Part shown: piece by piece, positions 1 through 8,724 of the stretch
How the letters are laid out: every line of letters starts with the position of its first letter
Numbering within the stretch: the first letter of the stretch is position 1
Assembly (NCBI RefSeq): GCF_900110675.1
Contig: NZ_FOEN01000002.1
Coordinates: forward strand, 124,001 to 188,000
Length of the DNA: 64,000 nt
Source of the DNA: Ignavigranum ruoffiae
GTDB lineage: Bacteria; Bacillota; Bacilli; Lactobacillales; Aerococcaceae
Reading direction: 5' to 3'
Translations under genes and position numbers: made by a program
The notes under the pieces: generated by a model
The model's database searches: none
What the model saw: only the letters and a program-made list of their open reading frames with translations
What the model was told of the DNA's origin: nothing

Positions 1-309
1 CTCCCGGCGTAGTATTCGAGCACACATGGCGTGGAAGGTAGCCACCCAAATCGATTCGGCTTGTGGCCCGACTAGGTGTTGGATCCGGCTTTTCATCTCG
101 TTGGCCGCTTTATTGGTAAAAGTAATCGCCAATATATTCCAAGGGTTGACCGCTTCTTGTTCAATTAAGTAAGCAATGCGATGGGTCAACACGCGAGTCT
201 TGCCCGATCCGGCCCCAGCCGCTATCAACAAAGGACCTTGGGTGGTTAGGACGGCTTCTTTCTGTTTGGCATTCAACCGGTCAATACTTTGCATTAATGC
301 CGTTGTCAC
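1..309 (-). CDS. pcrA: ATP-dependent DNA helicase PcrA/UvrD, N-terminal part (cut by window edge)
   Basis: Only the first 103 codons are present; the gene runs off the left edge. The translation shows the superfamily 1A helicase start: a Q motif (LNAKQKEAV, residues 12-20), Walker A (AAGAGSGKT, about 30-38), and motif Ia ([11 protein letters not shown]). PcrA unwinds DNA in repair and rolling-circle replication and displaces RecA. I chose the GTG at 307-309 because an AGGAGG lies 8 nt upstream; the ATG five codons later is the alternative. It follows a PurK-like gene on the same strand, with a terminator-like hairpin between them, so it may be partly read through. Family assignment is secure; PcrA rather than another UvrD paralogue is inferred from the strong N-terminal match. 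Confidence 0.9.
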   Translation of the reverse strand, partial: MTTALMQSIDRLNAKQKEAVLTTQGPLLIAAGAGSGKTRVLTHRIAYLIEQEAVNPWNILAITFTNKAANEMKSRIQHLVGPQAESIWVATFHAMCARILRRE

Positions 310-333
310 GATATATTCCTCCTAAAATAATAA

Positions 334-358
334 AACGATGTACCCTTTGTACACCGTT
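334..358 (-). terminator. Hairpin plus T-rich tract between PurK-like gene and pcrA
   Basis: On the minus strand a 10-bp stem with one mismatch (arms at 349-358 and 334-343, 5-nt loop) is followed by a TTTTATTATTTTA tract. It overlaps the stop codon of the PurK-like gene and sits just upstream of the pcrA ribosome binding site, so it may end or attenuate transcription between the two genes. Confidence 0.55.
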
Positions 359-1500
359 TAAAGTGATGACTCTGCTAATAGATTGGTAATTTCAACTTGT
401 CTTTGACAGCTCTCTAGTGAATCCCCAGTAACCACGACTTGGCCTAACAAATTTGGACTAGCCGACAAGTAGGAATTAAATAAGGCAAACCCCCAGTCGG
501 TTCTCAACATATATTGAGTCATGACTGACTCTTTGTTCAAGGCTTCTAATGGGTATGAGATGGCTGCCGGATGTTGAATCCTTAATTTTGGTAAAGGTAA
601 GCCAACATAGGCTCGGATGGTCGCTTCAAAATGCGACACCGACATTGAGCCAATGGTGAACATGGCTTCACTGGAAAGACCGATGCTAGCTCCATTGAGA
701 TAAATCACGCCTGCCGCAGTAACCAAGAAGGTCAGCGTCAAAGAGCCAATCAAATGAAGATCGTCAGCCAATTGATGGGCTATTCGAAACATCTCTTGAG
801 TAATATATTCATCCACTTGAGCTGGATAGCGAACTTGTTCTCCCGAAGCAAAACCTTGGTTGACAATCTCAAAGATTGGATAGATTAAAATTTCTCCCCG
901 TTCATTACGGACGGCTGTGAGCGATACTCGTTTTTCAGTAGGAATCCAAGATTCAAGGATACATGACCCCCGCTGTAATTTTTCTTCAGCTTGTGGATAA
1001 TCCTCAGTAGAATAGAGGAAGACGTGTTCCTTGGCATCTTGCAAGTGGCGTTGACTCGATTTCAGCACAGCTGGGAAGCCAATATATTCAATGGCTTCTT
1101 TAATATCTGTTAACGAGGTCACTAAGGAGAAAGGCGCAACCAGAATACGATGGGCATCTAGATAGGCTTTCTCGATAAGTCGGTCGGTCGTAATCGCCCG
1201 CAAATCTTCCGACAAGGTTAAGTCCGTCTGTTGGGCCAATATATTAAATTGTTGGTTAGTTAATAACCCTTTTTCGACGACGACTAAGTCTACCCGACTG
1301 GCAAAATATTCTAAGGTTTCTTGATCAAGGGTATTGACGACCACCTGCCATGAGGCAAATTGACGAATCGGATTATCTTCATGAATGACTAAGTTTCCTA
1401 CACGATAGCCCAATCTTCCTGCTTCTTGTGCTAATATAGCCGAGGAAATCGATTCTCCAATAATTCCAATGGTTTCCCCGGGATAATGTCTCTGCGCCAT
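358..1500 (-). CDS. PurK-like ATP-grasp protein with degenerate active site
   Basis: The 380-residue protein has the length and fold order of N5-carboxyaminoimidazole ribonucleotide synthase (PurK): an N-terminal pre-ATP-grasp segment (IGIIGESISSAILAQEAGRLGY), a central ATP-grasp region (FPAVLKSSQRH at about 142-153), and a C-terminal segment ending VSHFEATIRAYVGLPLP. PurK normally has a GGGQLGRM loop at the start and an NE...PRPHNSGH block late in the protein. Here the first reads GESISSA and the second LNGASIGLSSEAM, so the metal- and substrate-binding residues are gone. No other pur gene is nearby. It is probably not a working PurK but a repurposed paralogue of unknown role. An ATG with GGAGGTGA 5 nt upstream supports the start; an extended -10 (TGCTAAAAT) lies upstream. 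Confidence 0.7.
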   Translation of the reverse strand: MAQRHYPGETIGIIGESISSAILAQEAGRLGYRVGNLVIHEDNPIRQFASWQVVVNTLDQETLEYFASRVDLVVVEKGLLTNQQFNILAQQTDLTLSEDLRAITTDRLIEKAYLDAHRILVAPFSLVTSLTDIKEAIEYIGFPAVLKSSQRHLQDAKEHVFLYSTEDYPQAEEKLQRGSCILESWIPTEKRVSLTAVRNERGEILIYPIFEIVNQGFASGEQVRYPAQVDEYITQEMFRIAHQLADDLHLIGSLTLTFLVTAAGVIYLNGASIGLSSEAMFTIGSMSVSHFEATIRAYVGLPLPKLRIQHPAAISYPLEALNKESVMTQYMLRTDWGFALFNSYLSASPNLLGQVVVTGDSLESCQRQVEITNLLAESSL

Positions 1501-1593
1501 CGTGTCACCTCCATTAATATCTTTATTATTTTAGCATATCTAATCCTTTTTGTAAGGATATCTTAATGAATTTATTGACTCTACTTTGAATTA

Positions 1594-2304
1594 TTAGGGA
1601 CTAGTCTGATCATATTGATCAAGTTGCCAAGTTTCAATCATATCAATTAACTTCTGGGCATAATCAGGATCGGTTGCATAGCCCGCCTCAGCCAAGCCCT
1701 GAGCTTGACTCTGATAATCTTTGCCCTCTTTGACTGCCTGATAATAATTGGGATCCCAGGTTGTACCATAATAGATTAATTCAGCATGGGCTCGCATCGA
1801 ACTAGCCCAATCTGGATAGACTTTGAAGCGATCCTCCATCTCAGTCATTTCGCCATCAATGAATTCTAAAGTGGGTAAATCCACCCCTGCTGGATCAGAA
1901 GCTTCCGTCTTTACCCCATATAGATTATGATATTGGGCTGATAACTGACTTTCGCCAAAATTAGATTCCAAAGCGGCTTGGGCCATGGAGATACTGGCGA
2001 GTATCCCGTATTCTTTCTGCAAAGTTTGGGCGATTGGAGCAATTTCTTCAATAAAATTTGCCTGTTGTTGATAGGTTATCGTCTGTGGATCTTGATTTTG
2101 ACCCGGGCTAAAATTTATCCATTTAAAAACCAGCACAAGAAAGAGACCCAGCAGAACAAATAAAAAAATAGTCAAACAGCCGATTTTTTGGAGAAATTTC
2201 GGCTTAAATTTTTTCCATTTTTTTATCAGCGGATGTTGTCTGGGTCTTTTCTTAATGGTTTTACGTTTATAAGTTTTTGCCTTTTTTGTCGGCATCGGCA
2301 TCAC
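1594..2304 (-). CDS. Membrane-anchored GH73 N-acetylglucosaminidase
   Basis: The 236-residue protein has a very basic N-terminus (KKAKTYKRKTIKKRPRQ), one transmembrane helix (about 42-62), and an extracellular glucosaminidase domain. The domain carries the GH73 hallmark AALESNFGESQLS followed by HNLYGVK; the Glu in LESNFG is the expected catalytic acid. It would cut the glycan strands of peptidoglycan while tethered to the membrane, as in cell separation enzymes of lactic acid bacteria. It lies 2 nt after the upstream gene and has only a weak Shine-Dalgarno (AAGAG), so translation may be coupled. The GTG at 2302-2304 is the longest start; ATGs at 2301 and 2295 are alternatives. Confidence 0.85.
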   Translation of the reverse strand: MMPMPTKKAKTYKRKTIKKRPRQHPLIKKWKKFKPKFLQKIGCLTIFLFVLLGLFLVLVFKWINFSPGQNQDPQTITYQQQANFIEEIAPIAQTLQKEYGILASISMAQAALESNFGESQLSAQYHNLYGVKTEASDPAGVDLPTLEFIDGEMTEMEDRFKVYPDWASSMRAHAELIYYGTTWDPNYYQAVKEGKDYQSQAQGLAEAGYATDPDYAQKLIDMIETWQLDQYDQTSP

Positions 2305-2306
2305 TC

Positions 2307-2831
2307 TTAATCTTTGTCTTTTAGTTTTTCACTTTCATCATCGAACCATTGGAGTAAGCGGATCTCATCATGACCAATTTGTTGTTGAATGACTCCAGGC
2401 AAACGATACTCAATAATATCATTATAACCCCAGAAATTGTAATCAGCAATCACCCGCAGAATGACCATGTTGGAACGGCGTAGACTGTCTTCTTCATTCT
2501 CTTCGGTTTGAGCCCATTCGACCCGAGCATTGCCATGATTCATCCAAGTCTTGCCAATTTGATATTTCAAGAAATGGTATTCGCTGACCGGGTCAATCAT
2601 CCCAGGCATAATTTCTGAATTGCGGACGACTTTTTGTACGAGCATCCATTCATAATCGGTAAAGAGGGTTGAGAGAATTTGAACGTTCTCATATTTTAGC
2701 CCTTGTTCGCCCTTCTTCCAGCGGTCCCAGGACTGAGGCGAGATGCCCAACTTTTCCGTATAAAAAGCTTTCTCACTGATATACTTTTCGTTAATCGCCC
2801 GAACGACAATATCAATTAAAGATTTATTCAT
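2307..2831 (-). CDS. Uncharacterised protein with N-terminal HTH-like segment
   Basis: This 174-residue soluble protein is not one I recognise. Residues 1-50 look like a Cro/CI-type helix-turn-helix (KLGISPQSWDRWKKGEQGLKYENVQILS). The remainder is acidic with many aromatic residues (HFLKYQIGKTWMNHGNARVEW, then DYNFWGYNDIIEYRLPG) and has no membrane segment. I chose the third in-frame start (ATG at 2829-2831) because AAAGG sits 8 nt upstream; GTG/ATG codons at 2840 and 2837 are possible. It is the first gene of a two-gene unit with the GH73 enzyme and has its own promoter. A role in controlling wall hydrolysis is only a guess from position. Confidence 0.65.
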   Translation of the reverse strand: MNKSLIDIVVRAINEKYISEKAFYTEKLGISPQSWDRWKKGEQGLKYENVQILSTLFTDYEWMLVQKVVRNSEIMPGMIDPVSEYHFLKYQIGKTWMNHGNARVEWAQTEENEEDSLRRSNMVILRVIADYNFWGYNDIIEYRLPGVIQQQIGHDEIRLLQWFDDESEKLKDKD

Positions 2832-2862
2832 ATTCATCACCTTTTACGTGTATTTTTAATTA

Positions 2863-2891
2863 ATTATACACCCTGAAAGTGTGTGATGCAA
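2863..2891 (-). promoter_or_regulatory. Promoter of the HTH-GH73 unit
   Basis: On the minus strand TTGCAT (2886-2891) and TATAAT (2863-2868) are separated by 17 nt, with a TG one base before the -10. It overlaps the terminator of the preceding operon. Confidence 0.7.
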
Positions 2892-2918
2892 AAAAGAAAC
2901 CGACACGAAGCCGGATTC
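2890..2918 (-). terminator. Terminator of the zinc-ribbon serine-hydrolase-like gene
   Basis: A minus-strand GC-containing stem with a TTCGT loop, about 8 bp with one mismatch, is followed by CTTTTTT. It lies 15 nt after the stop codon at 2934. Confidence 0.75.
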
Positions 2919-2933
2919 TTTGTAGTCACAGAA

Positions 2934-4745
2934 TTAATTTCCTGAAGTATATTGATAACTTTGAGTGGCTTCATTCCAGAACCAGGTGACTGGAATCGGA
3001 TTCCCTGCTTCATCTGTAATGACAGGTAAGGAGACATTGCCTCGACCTTCCACATATTGCTCAGAGTATTGTGGCGTTGGCTCAGCGGTCACGGCCGGTT
3101 CTTCACCAATAATTTCAACCTGAGCATTCTGACTTGTCGCCTCAGTTTGTTCCGTACTTTCTTCGCTTGTGGTCTCTTCTTCGGTTGAAGTGACTTCACC
3201 CGTAGTTAATAGTTTCATACTATCTTGCACGGCTTGGCGAATACTATCTACACTGGCTTCAGCATCTTCCATTTCTGAAGCGAGAATGACTAAGACATAA
3301 GTTTTATCTTCTCCTTCAAGGATCGCTGAATAATATTGTTGTTTACTATTATCATCAACGGAAGTAATCTCATAACGACGACGGACGTCAGTTAGGTTCT
3401 CTTCTGGATACTTGCGTGAGATTGGCGTTTGAAGCAAGGCTTCTTTCAATTGTTGGTCAGTTGTCTCATTGATTAATTGATCTTGTGCCAGCTTTTCTAG
3501 CAATAGCACAATGTCCTTGACATTGGTCACAGCACCTTGGATACTTCCAGTCTCATCGCTGGCCAACTTATTGGTCACTTTCGTTCCAAAGTAATTTGAT
3601 TCATTTAACCAAAGATTGAAGTCATTAGGACCCCCCGTCGCTTGAATCAGGTGATTCATCGCGGTCACATCTTGTTGCTGAACGACCAAGCGAACAAGCG
3701 ATTCTACTGAATATTCACTTTCAGGTTCAGCTTGGGCAAATTCACCTTGATCGCCTTCGGCAATCAGTTGTTCATTTAATGGAATTGTTTGGTCCATGGT
3801 CAAGCTATCTTGGTCGACGGCTTGATACACTCGTTCAAGAATAAACCAAGCAATCATCGCATCAGCATCCACTGATTGACTATCGTAGACAAGAGCCCCG
3901 TCTTGATCTGAACCGACTTCTTTAATCATCGCAGAAACTTTTTGGTTGGTGCCGGCTACTTGGTCATAGATTTCATTAAACTGATCGAGTTGAGCTTGAT
4001 CCAAATTGTTCTTAGGTAACTTATAGCTTAGACTTTCTTTGAAATTCAAATCCTTGGCTTCAATCACTAAATTTTGTTCTTGGTTACCATTCGATAAGAC
4101 ATCTGCACTTGGATCATTGAAAGAGATGGTCAGGCGATTGCCTTCTTTAATTAAAGAATATTCATCTTCAATCACTTTTTCTTGACCATTGCTCATCAAT
4201 TTAAAACTAAAAGTATCGCGACTAATCTTATCCACCGGTCCCTCGAGGTCTAAATTCACTTGCACAATCGGGAACTTATCTAGATTGACCTGGCTATCTT
4301 TCAATACCAGATCGGCCGCCTCACTTTGACTGGCTTCACTTGTCGCTTCTTGACCAGCCTGGGTCGTCGCTTCTTCTGCTGATTGAGAAGCCGCTTCTTC
4401 ACTTGTTTCAGATTCTTTGGTTGGGGCTTGGGCAACTTGAGGTGACCCATTAAAGAATTGTTCAGCGCGTTTAAATAATTGAGGTCCAAACATAAATGCC
4501 AAAAACACCAGTAAGACCATCAGTAAGAGTTTGAACAGCCCCCAAATAAATTTACCGACGCCAGAGGCTTTCTTACGAGGTGTCTTAGGTACGATGGTAA
4601 CTTCTTCAAATTCTCTTGTTTTAGGACTTTCTTCAAGGGGGGTAGTCTCTTGACTTTCAATCTTATCATCGCTACCAAATACATAACCACAATGGGCGCA
4701 TTGATGTTTACTCCGGACTTTACGTCCACAATTTGGACACTGCAT
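2934..4745 (-). CDS. Zinc-ribbon, single-pass membrane protein with inactive class A beta-lactamase-like domain
   Basis: The 603-residue protein starts with a zinc ribbon (CPNCG at 3-7, CAHCG at 16-20), has one membrane helix at about 67-87, an Ala/Glu/Ser-rich linker (about 100-145), and a large outer region related to beta-lactamase-like serine hydrolases. The catalytic motifs are lost: the SxxK position reads AMIA in DADAMIAWFILERVY, and the SDN position reads QDV in VVQQQDVTAMNHLIQATGG. A homologue at 39662-41455 keeps both. This suggests a non-catalytic, wall-binding or sensory pseudoenzyme. A second acidic Thr/Glu/Ser linker precedes the C-terminal tail. An AGGAGG 8 nt upstream supports the ATG. 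The cytoplasmic zinc ribbon could pass a signal to an unknown partner; that is inference. Confidence 0.75.
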   Translation of the reverse strand: MQCPNCGRKVRSKHQCAHCGYVFGSDDKIESQETTPLEESPKTREFEEVTIVPKTPRKKASGVGKFIWGLFKLLLMVLLVFLAFMFGPQLFKRAEQFFNGSPQVAQAPTKESETSEEAASQSAEEATTQAGQEATSEASQSEAADLVLKDSQVNLDKFPIVQVNLDLEGPVDKISRDTFSFKLMSNGQEKVIEDEYSLIKEGNRLTISFNDPSADVLSNGNQEQNLVIEAKDLNFKESLSYKLPKNNLDQAQLDQFNEIYDQVAGTNQKVSAMIKEVGSDQDGALVYDSQSVDADAMIAWFILERVYQAVDQDSLTMDQTIPLNEQLIAEGDQGEFAQAEPESEYSVESLVRLVVQQQDVTAMNHLIQATGGPNDFNLWLNESNYFGTKVTNKLASDETGSIQGAVTNVKDIVLLLEKLAQDQLINETTDQQLKEALLQTPISRKYPEENLTDVRRRYEITSVDDNSKQQYYSAILEGEDKTYVLVILASEMEDAEASVDSIRQAVQDSMKLLTTGEVTSTEEETTSEESTEQTEATSQNAQVEIIGEEPAVTAEPTPQYSEQYVEGRGNVSLPVITDEAGNPIPVTWFWNEATQSYQYTSGN

Positions 4746-4826
4746 ACAAAAAACCTCCTGTATTTTCCTCGATATATTCCTCTTTATTGTAGCATATTCA
4801 CTTGACTTTTGTCAGTTAGAAATGGT

Positions 4827-7800
4827 CTATTCTACCGCCTTCAAGGCCTCAACCATATCAATATGTCGAATCTTTCGATGCATAACGGCCATGACAATCG
4901 CTGAGAACAGAATCGTAAGTAAGAATGAATAAAGATAACTTAGTAGATGGACTCGTGGGTAGAAGAGCACATCATTGAGCTGCATCGTCTTCATTATAAA
5001 ATGAGTCAAACCATAGCCCATGGCCATACCCAGACCAGATCCTAAGAGGGTCAAGACCAATATTTCATCATAAATATACAGACTGACTTCGTGACTATAA
5101 AACCCTAAGACCTTAATCGTCGCTAACTCTTTCATCCGTTCCTGGATATTGATGTTGGTAAGATTATAAAGGACGACAAAAGCCAAGCCAGCTGCAGAGA
5201 CGATCAGGACGACCGTAATTAAATCCAGACTCCCCAAGGAACTTTCAATGCCAGATGCTAAATCCGAAATTTCAAAGACGGTCAGAACGGTCTCTTCGTT
5301 CATTAAAGCTTCTTTAACTTGACGATGATTTTGACTACGATAATCCAAATAAAAGGCATTCACTACCGGTTCTTCTAACATGTATTTGCGATAATCATCC
5401 GCCGTCATATACATATAATGACCAATGTAATTCTCTGTAACCGCCTTGACCGGAATTTCTTGTTGGAGGTTACCGTAACTAATAGGTAGCCGTCCTCGTT
5501 CCTGACTCTTGACAAATTCTTCTAATCGTTCACTGATATAAATTTGACCTGGTTTCAAAGCAAGTTGTTGATCCGGAGTTTGCCGACGGTGAAGATGAAC
5601 TAGTTGGTTAAAGCTGGTTAAATCCTGATCCAGCGGAACAATCAAATTAATCTCTTGATTGCTAATCTGATCGAGGCGACTTTGGATAGTGGCTTGATAA
5701 ATTGGCACGTAGTTATTTATTTCTTGATTTTGCTTTAATTTATCTTCTATTTGCTGAACTTCTTCAGCTTCGGCTCCTTCATCCAAGATAACAATCGCAT
5801 CAAAAGTCTGAATTTGCTTAAACTGCTGATCGATAATCCCCGAAATGGTATTGGAAATACCAAATCCAGTCACAATTAACATGGTACAACCCGCCACCCC
5901 TAAGAGCGTCATGGCATTGCGTCCCTTGTAGCGAATCAAATTACGCACGGTCATCTTGCTCTTAAAGGATAAAGCGCGCCAAATTAGTGAAATTCGCTCT
6001 AATAGAATTTTCTTCCCTGATCTTGGGGCTGGGGGCCTCAATAGTGAAGCTGGCGTCTCTTTAAGTAATTGTTTGGGTGAAGCAATGGCTGGGATTAGTC
6101 CTGTCGCTAAGGCAATCGCCGACACGGCCAAAATCCAGCCCATTGAATAGACAATGACGGGTTGATCGAACAGAAACATGATATTGTAAGCTTTGAGAAT
6201 GACATTAGGAAAAATTGCATAACCACTAGCTAGACCAATCAACGTTCCTAAAAGGGTAGCTAATCCAGCATAGATAACAAACTTCTTCAAAATGTCCAGA
6301 TCAGCAAATCCTAGTTGTTTCAAGGTTCCCATGAAATTTCGCTGTTCAGTGGTCATCCGCTTCACGGTAGTAAAGCTAACCAGTACCGCAATGAATAAAA
6401 AAAACATAGGGAAAATATTAGAAATCACATTGAGTTGATTGGCATTGTCACGGACACTCAAATAGACAGAGTCTTCTTGACTCAGTTTAATTAAAAACTC
6501 TGGTGTTAACAATTTTCGTAAGTCTTCACGGGCTGATTCTAGCGCCTGCTGGCCAGATTCAATCTGAGCTAGGGCTCCAGGATAAGTTGAAGCGAATTCC
6601 TTTGATGCAGATTGATAGGCATTTTGACCAGACTGATAGTCTCTTTCGGCCGCCGAAAGTTGCTGGCGCCCCTCTGCTAAAGAAGCTTGACCCGCTTCTA
6701 TTTGAGCCTGGGCGTCCACCAGTTGTTGCCAAGCTACTGCCAATTGATCATAACCTGCAGCTAAGGCGTTCCGCCCACTCTCTAATTGCAAGCGACCTGC
6801 TTCCAATTCCCGGCTGGCGCTCTCAAGCACGCTGGGTGATAATTGCTGATAGGAAGCAATTTCTTGCCAAGCTGAGGCTAATTCCTGGCTAGCCTGGTCG
6901 AGCTGTTCTTTCTGGCTATAATATTCTTGCCAGCCACTCTCTAGTGCATCTTTCCCTTGGATGAAATCCTGAATTCGACTTTGCCAAGTTTGGTACAAGT
7001 CACTTTGACGGATGGATTCAATTTGGACTTGATCGAGTTGCTCTAATAAACTAGCCAATTGATTCGCCAACGCTTGAGAATTATTCTCTTGAATTTGACT
7101 CTCTTCTAAAGCTGCATAAGCCTCTAATATTTCTTGATCAAGCGCCTGTAATTCAGCCATCATCTGATCCAATGTAGCTTGGTCGATTGCTGAGTCAGCT
7201 TCTTCGCCTGATCCGGTTTCATCTTGATTCCCTGCTTGACTTAACAAGAATTCAATTTGATCGGCTAACTGGGCCCGTTCTGCTTCTAACTTAGCTAAAT
7301 CAGTCGCAGCGTTAGGCAAATCGGTGGTCGAATTATCGGCTTGTTCCGATTGCAAGGTTTCAATTTGGCGTTTGATTTGATCAATGAGGCCAGGATAATC
7401 ATTGACTAAAGATTCCAACTCGGCAAGATTGTCAATGCCAGCAGGTAAGAGGTCTTTAAGTTGAGCCTCAATGGCTGAGCGAGCCGACTCATAAGTCGCT
7501 TGACCAAATTCTAGCTGTTGGCGACCAGATTCTAGTGCCGCTAAACCAGATTCTAGTTCAGTCTGATGCTGAGTCAGATTAGCAATTATCTCGGCAAGAC
7601 CACCATTTAATAAACTCTCGGCCAATTGATATTGGGCGAGTCCTTCTTGATATGAAGCTTCATAGCCATTCAAAACCTGTTCTTGTTTGGCTATTTCTTG
7701 AGCACCCTGATGATATTCTTGATAGCCTTGTTGATAGGCCTGCCAACCCTGGTCAATTCTTGCTTGACCGGCTTGTAAATCGGCTCGACCCTGTTGAATT

Positions 7801-8690
7801 GCCAAACTAGCCGAATGCAAATTACTTCCTTGCTGTCTTAAAGCCTCTTCGCCACTTTCCAATTCTGATGAAGCTTGTTCAAGTTCGGCTTCTTGCTTGG
7901 CTAACTCTTCTTCAGCCTCCTGGGTCAACTGACTCAACTTGGCCTCACCTCGACCATCGAGTGCTTTATTGATTGCTTCTTTGTCTTGTTTAAGTCGATC
8001 TTCCCAGCTGCTTTCATAAGCTTTTTGATTACTTAAATAACGATCCCAAAAGAAGGCATCCGTATAAATATCCGCTTGAATCGCCTCGGCTGTCGAAAGG
8101 GCAAAAATATCAATCGACTCATTACCGCGGTTTGTCCGTTCGAAATAAATGGGACTCTCAACGAAACCAACTACCTTAAAGCGTTCTTGCTTCAAATGGG
8201 GTGCCTGGTCGTCTGCGCTCTCTTTCGATTTATTAGTTAAATCAATCCAATCACCTAAATTGACCGTCAGATCTTGATTGTCCTGATAATAATCCAATAA
8301 TTGACTATCCAAAGCAATTTCATTATCTGCTTGGGGCCATCTTCCTTTGTTGAGTTTAAAGAAATTCTGCTGAGGATCCTTGGCTAAGGGGTAGACCTTG
8401 ACCGTTAAATCACCTGGCGTCAAATTCACACGAGCCGTACTGATTGGCAACCAATCGACCTCCACTTGGGCCAATAAGTCTAAATCTGCTTGATTAATGC
8501 CATAAGTTCCTTGAACTTGACCATGGGGAAGATGATTTTCGCGGAAATACTTCTGACTGGTCGCAATCATCGACGGCCCTGCAGCCTTAATCCCTATAAA
8601 AAAGGCAACCCCCAAGGCAATAATCGCCAATATCGATAAAAAGCGGGGAAAGGACAATTTAATCTCCCGCCAGACATCTTTCCATAGCAT
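4827..8690 (-). CDS. Giant FtsX-type ABC transporter permease with long coiled coil
   Basis: The 1287-residue protein has an N-terminal membrane helix (about 12-35), a MacB/FtsX-like periplasmic-type domain, a long Gln/Ala/Glu/Leu-rich coiled coil (about 240-720) full of ESGxxxL and EAGxxxL turns, then two FtsX permease cores: SVISNIFPMFFLFIAVLVSF onward, and RNLIRYKGRNAMTLLGVAG through the C-terminus. Such permeases pair with a LolD/MacB-type ATPase, encoded 34 nt upstream, and act in lipid/peptide export or resistance rather than uptake. The start is the ATG at 8688-8690 with GGAGGGG 7 nt upstream; a longer reading frame to 8723 lacks a ribosome site. Substrate cannot be read from sequence. 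The operon faces a TetR regulator. Confidence 0.85.
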   Translation of the reverse strand: MLWKDVWREIKLSFPRFLSILAIIALGVAFFIGIKAAGPSMIATSQKYFRENHLPHGQVQGTYGINQADLDLLAQVEVDWLPISTARVNLTPGDLTVKVYPLAKDPQQNFFKLNKGRWPQADNEIALDSQLLDYYQDNQDLTVNLGDWIDLTNKSKESADDQAPHLKQERFKVVGFVESPIYFERTNRGNESIDIFALSTAEAIQADIYTDAFFWDRYLSNQKAYESSWEDRLKQDKEAINKALDGRGEAKLSQLTQEAEEELAKQEAELEQASSELESGEEALRQQGSNLHSASLAIQQGRADLQAGQARIDQGWQAYQQGYQEYHQGAQEIAKQEQVLNGYEASYQEGLAQYQLAESLLNGGLAEIIANLTQHQTELESGLAALESGRQQLEFGQATYESARSAIEAQLKDLLPAGIDNLAELESLVNDYPGLIDQIKRQIETLQSEQADNSTTDLPNAATDLAKLEAERAQLADQIEFLLSQAGNQDETGSGEEADSAIDQATLDQMMAELQALDQEILEAYAALEESQIQENNSQALANQLASLLEQLDQVQIESIRQSDLYQTWQSRIQDFIQGKDALESGWQEYYSQKEQLDQASQELASAWQEIASYQQLSPSVLESASRELEAGRLQLESGRNALAAGYDQLAVAWQQLVDAQAQIEAGQASLAEGRQQLSAAERDYQSGQNAYQSASKEFASTYPGALAQIESGQQALESAREDLRKLLTPEFLIKLSQEDSVYLSVRDNANQLNVISNIFPMFFLFIAVLVSFTTVKRMTTEQRNFMGTLKQLGFADLDILKKFVIYAGLATLLGTLIGLASGYAIFPNVILKAYNIMFLFDQPVIVYSMGWILAVSAIALATGLIPAIASPKQLLKETPASLLRPPAPRSGKKILLERISLIWRALSFKSKMTVRNLIRYKGRNAMTLLGVAGCTMLIVTGFGISNTISGIIDQQFKQIQTFDAIVILDEGAEAEEVQQIEDKLKQNQEINNYVPIYQATIQSRLDQISNQEINLIVPLDQDLTSFNQLVHLHRRQTPDQQLALKPGQIYISERLEEFVKSQERGRLPISYGNLQQEIPVKAVTENYIGHYMYMTADDYRKYMLEEPVVNAFYLDYRSQNHRQVKEALMNEETVLTVFEISDLASGIESSLGSLDLITVVLIVSAAGLAFVVLYNLTNINIQERMKELATIKVLGFYSHEVSLYIYDEILVLTLLGSGLGMAMGYGLTHFIMKTMQLNDVLFYPRVHLLSYLYSFLLTILFSAIVMAVMHRKIRHIDMVEALKAVE

Positions 8691-8724
8691 CTTCTTCCCC
8701 TCCTTTCTACTTGAAAATAACACA

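Noticed and set aside
6503-6892. 129-residue plus-strand frame
   Set aside because: Antisense to the coiled coil of the giant permease; composition follows the repeated codons on the other strand.
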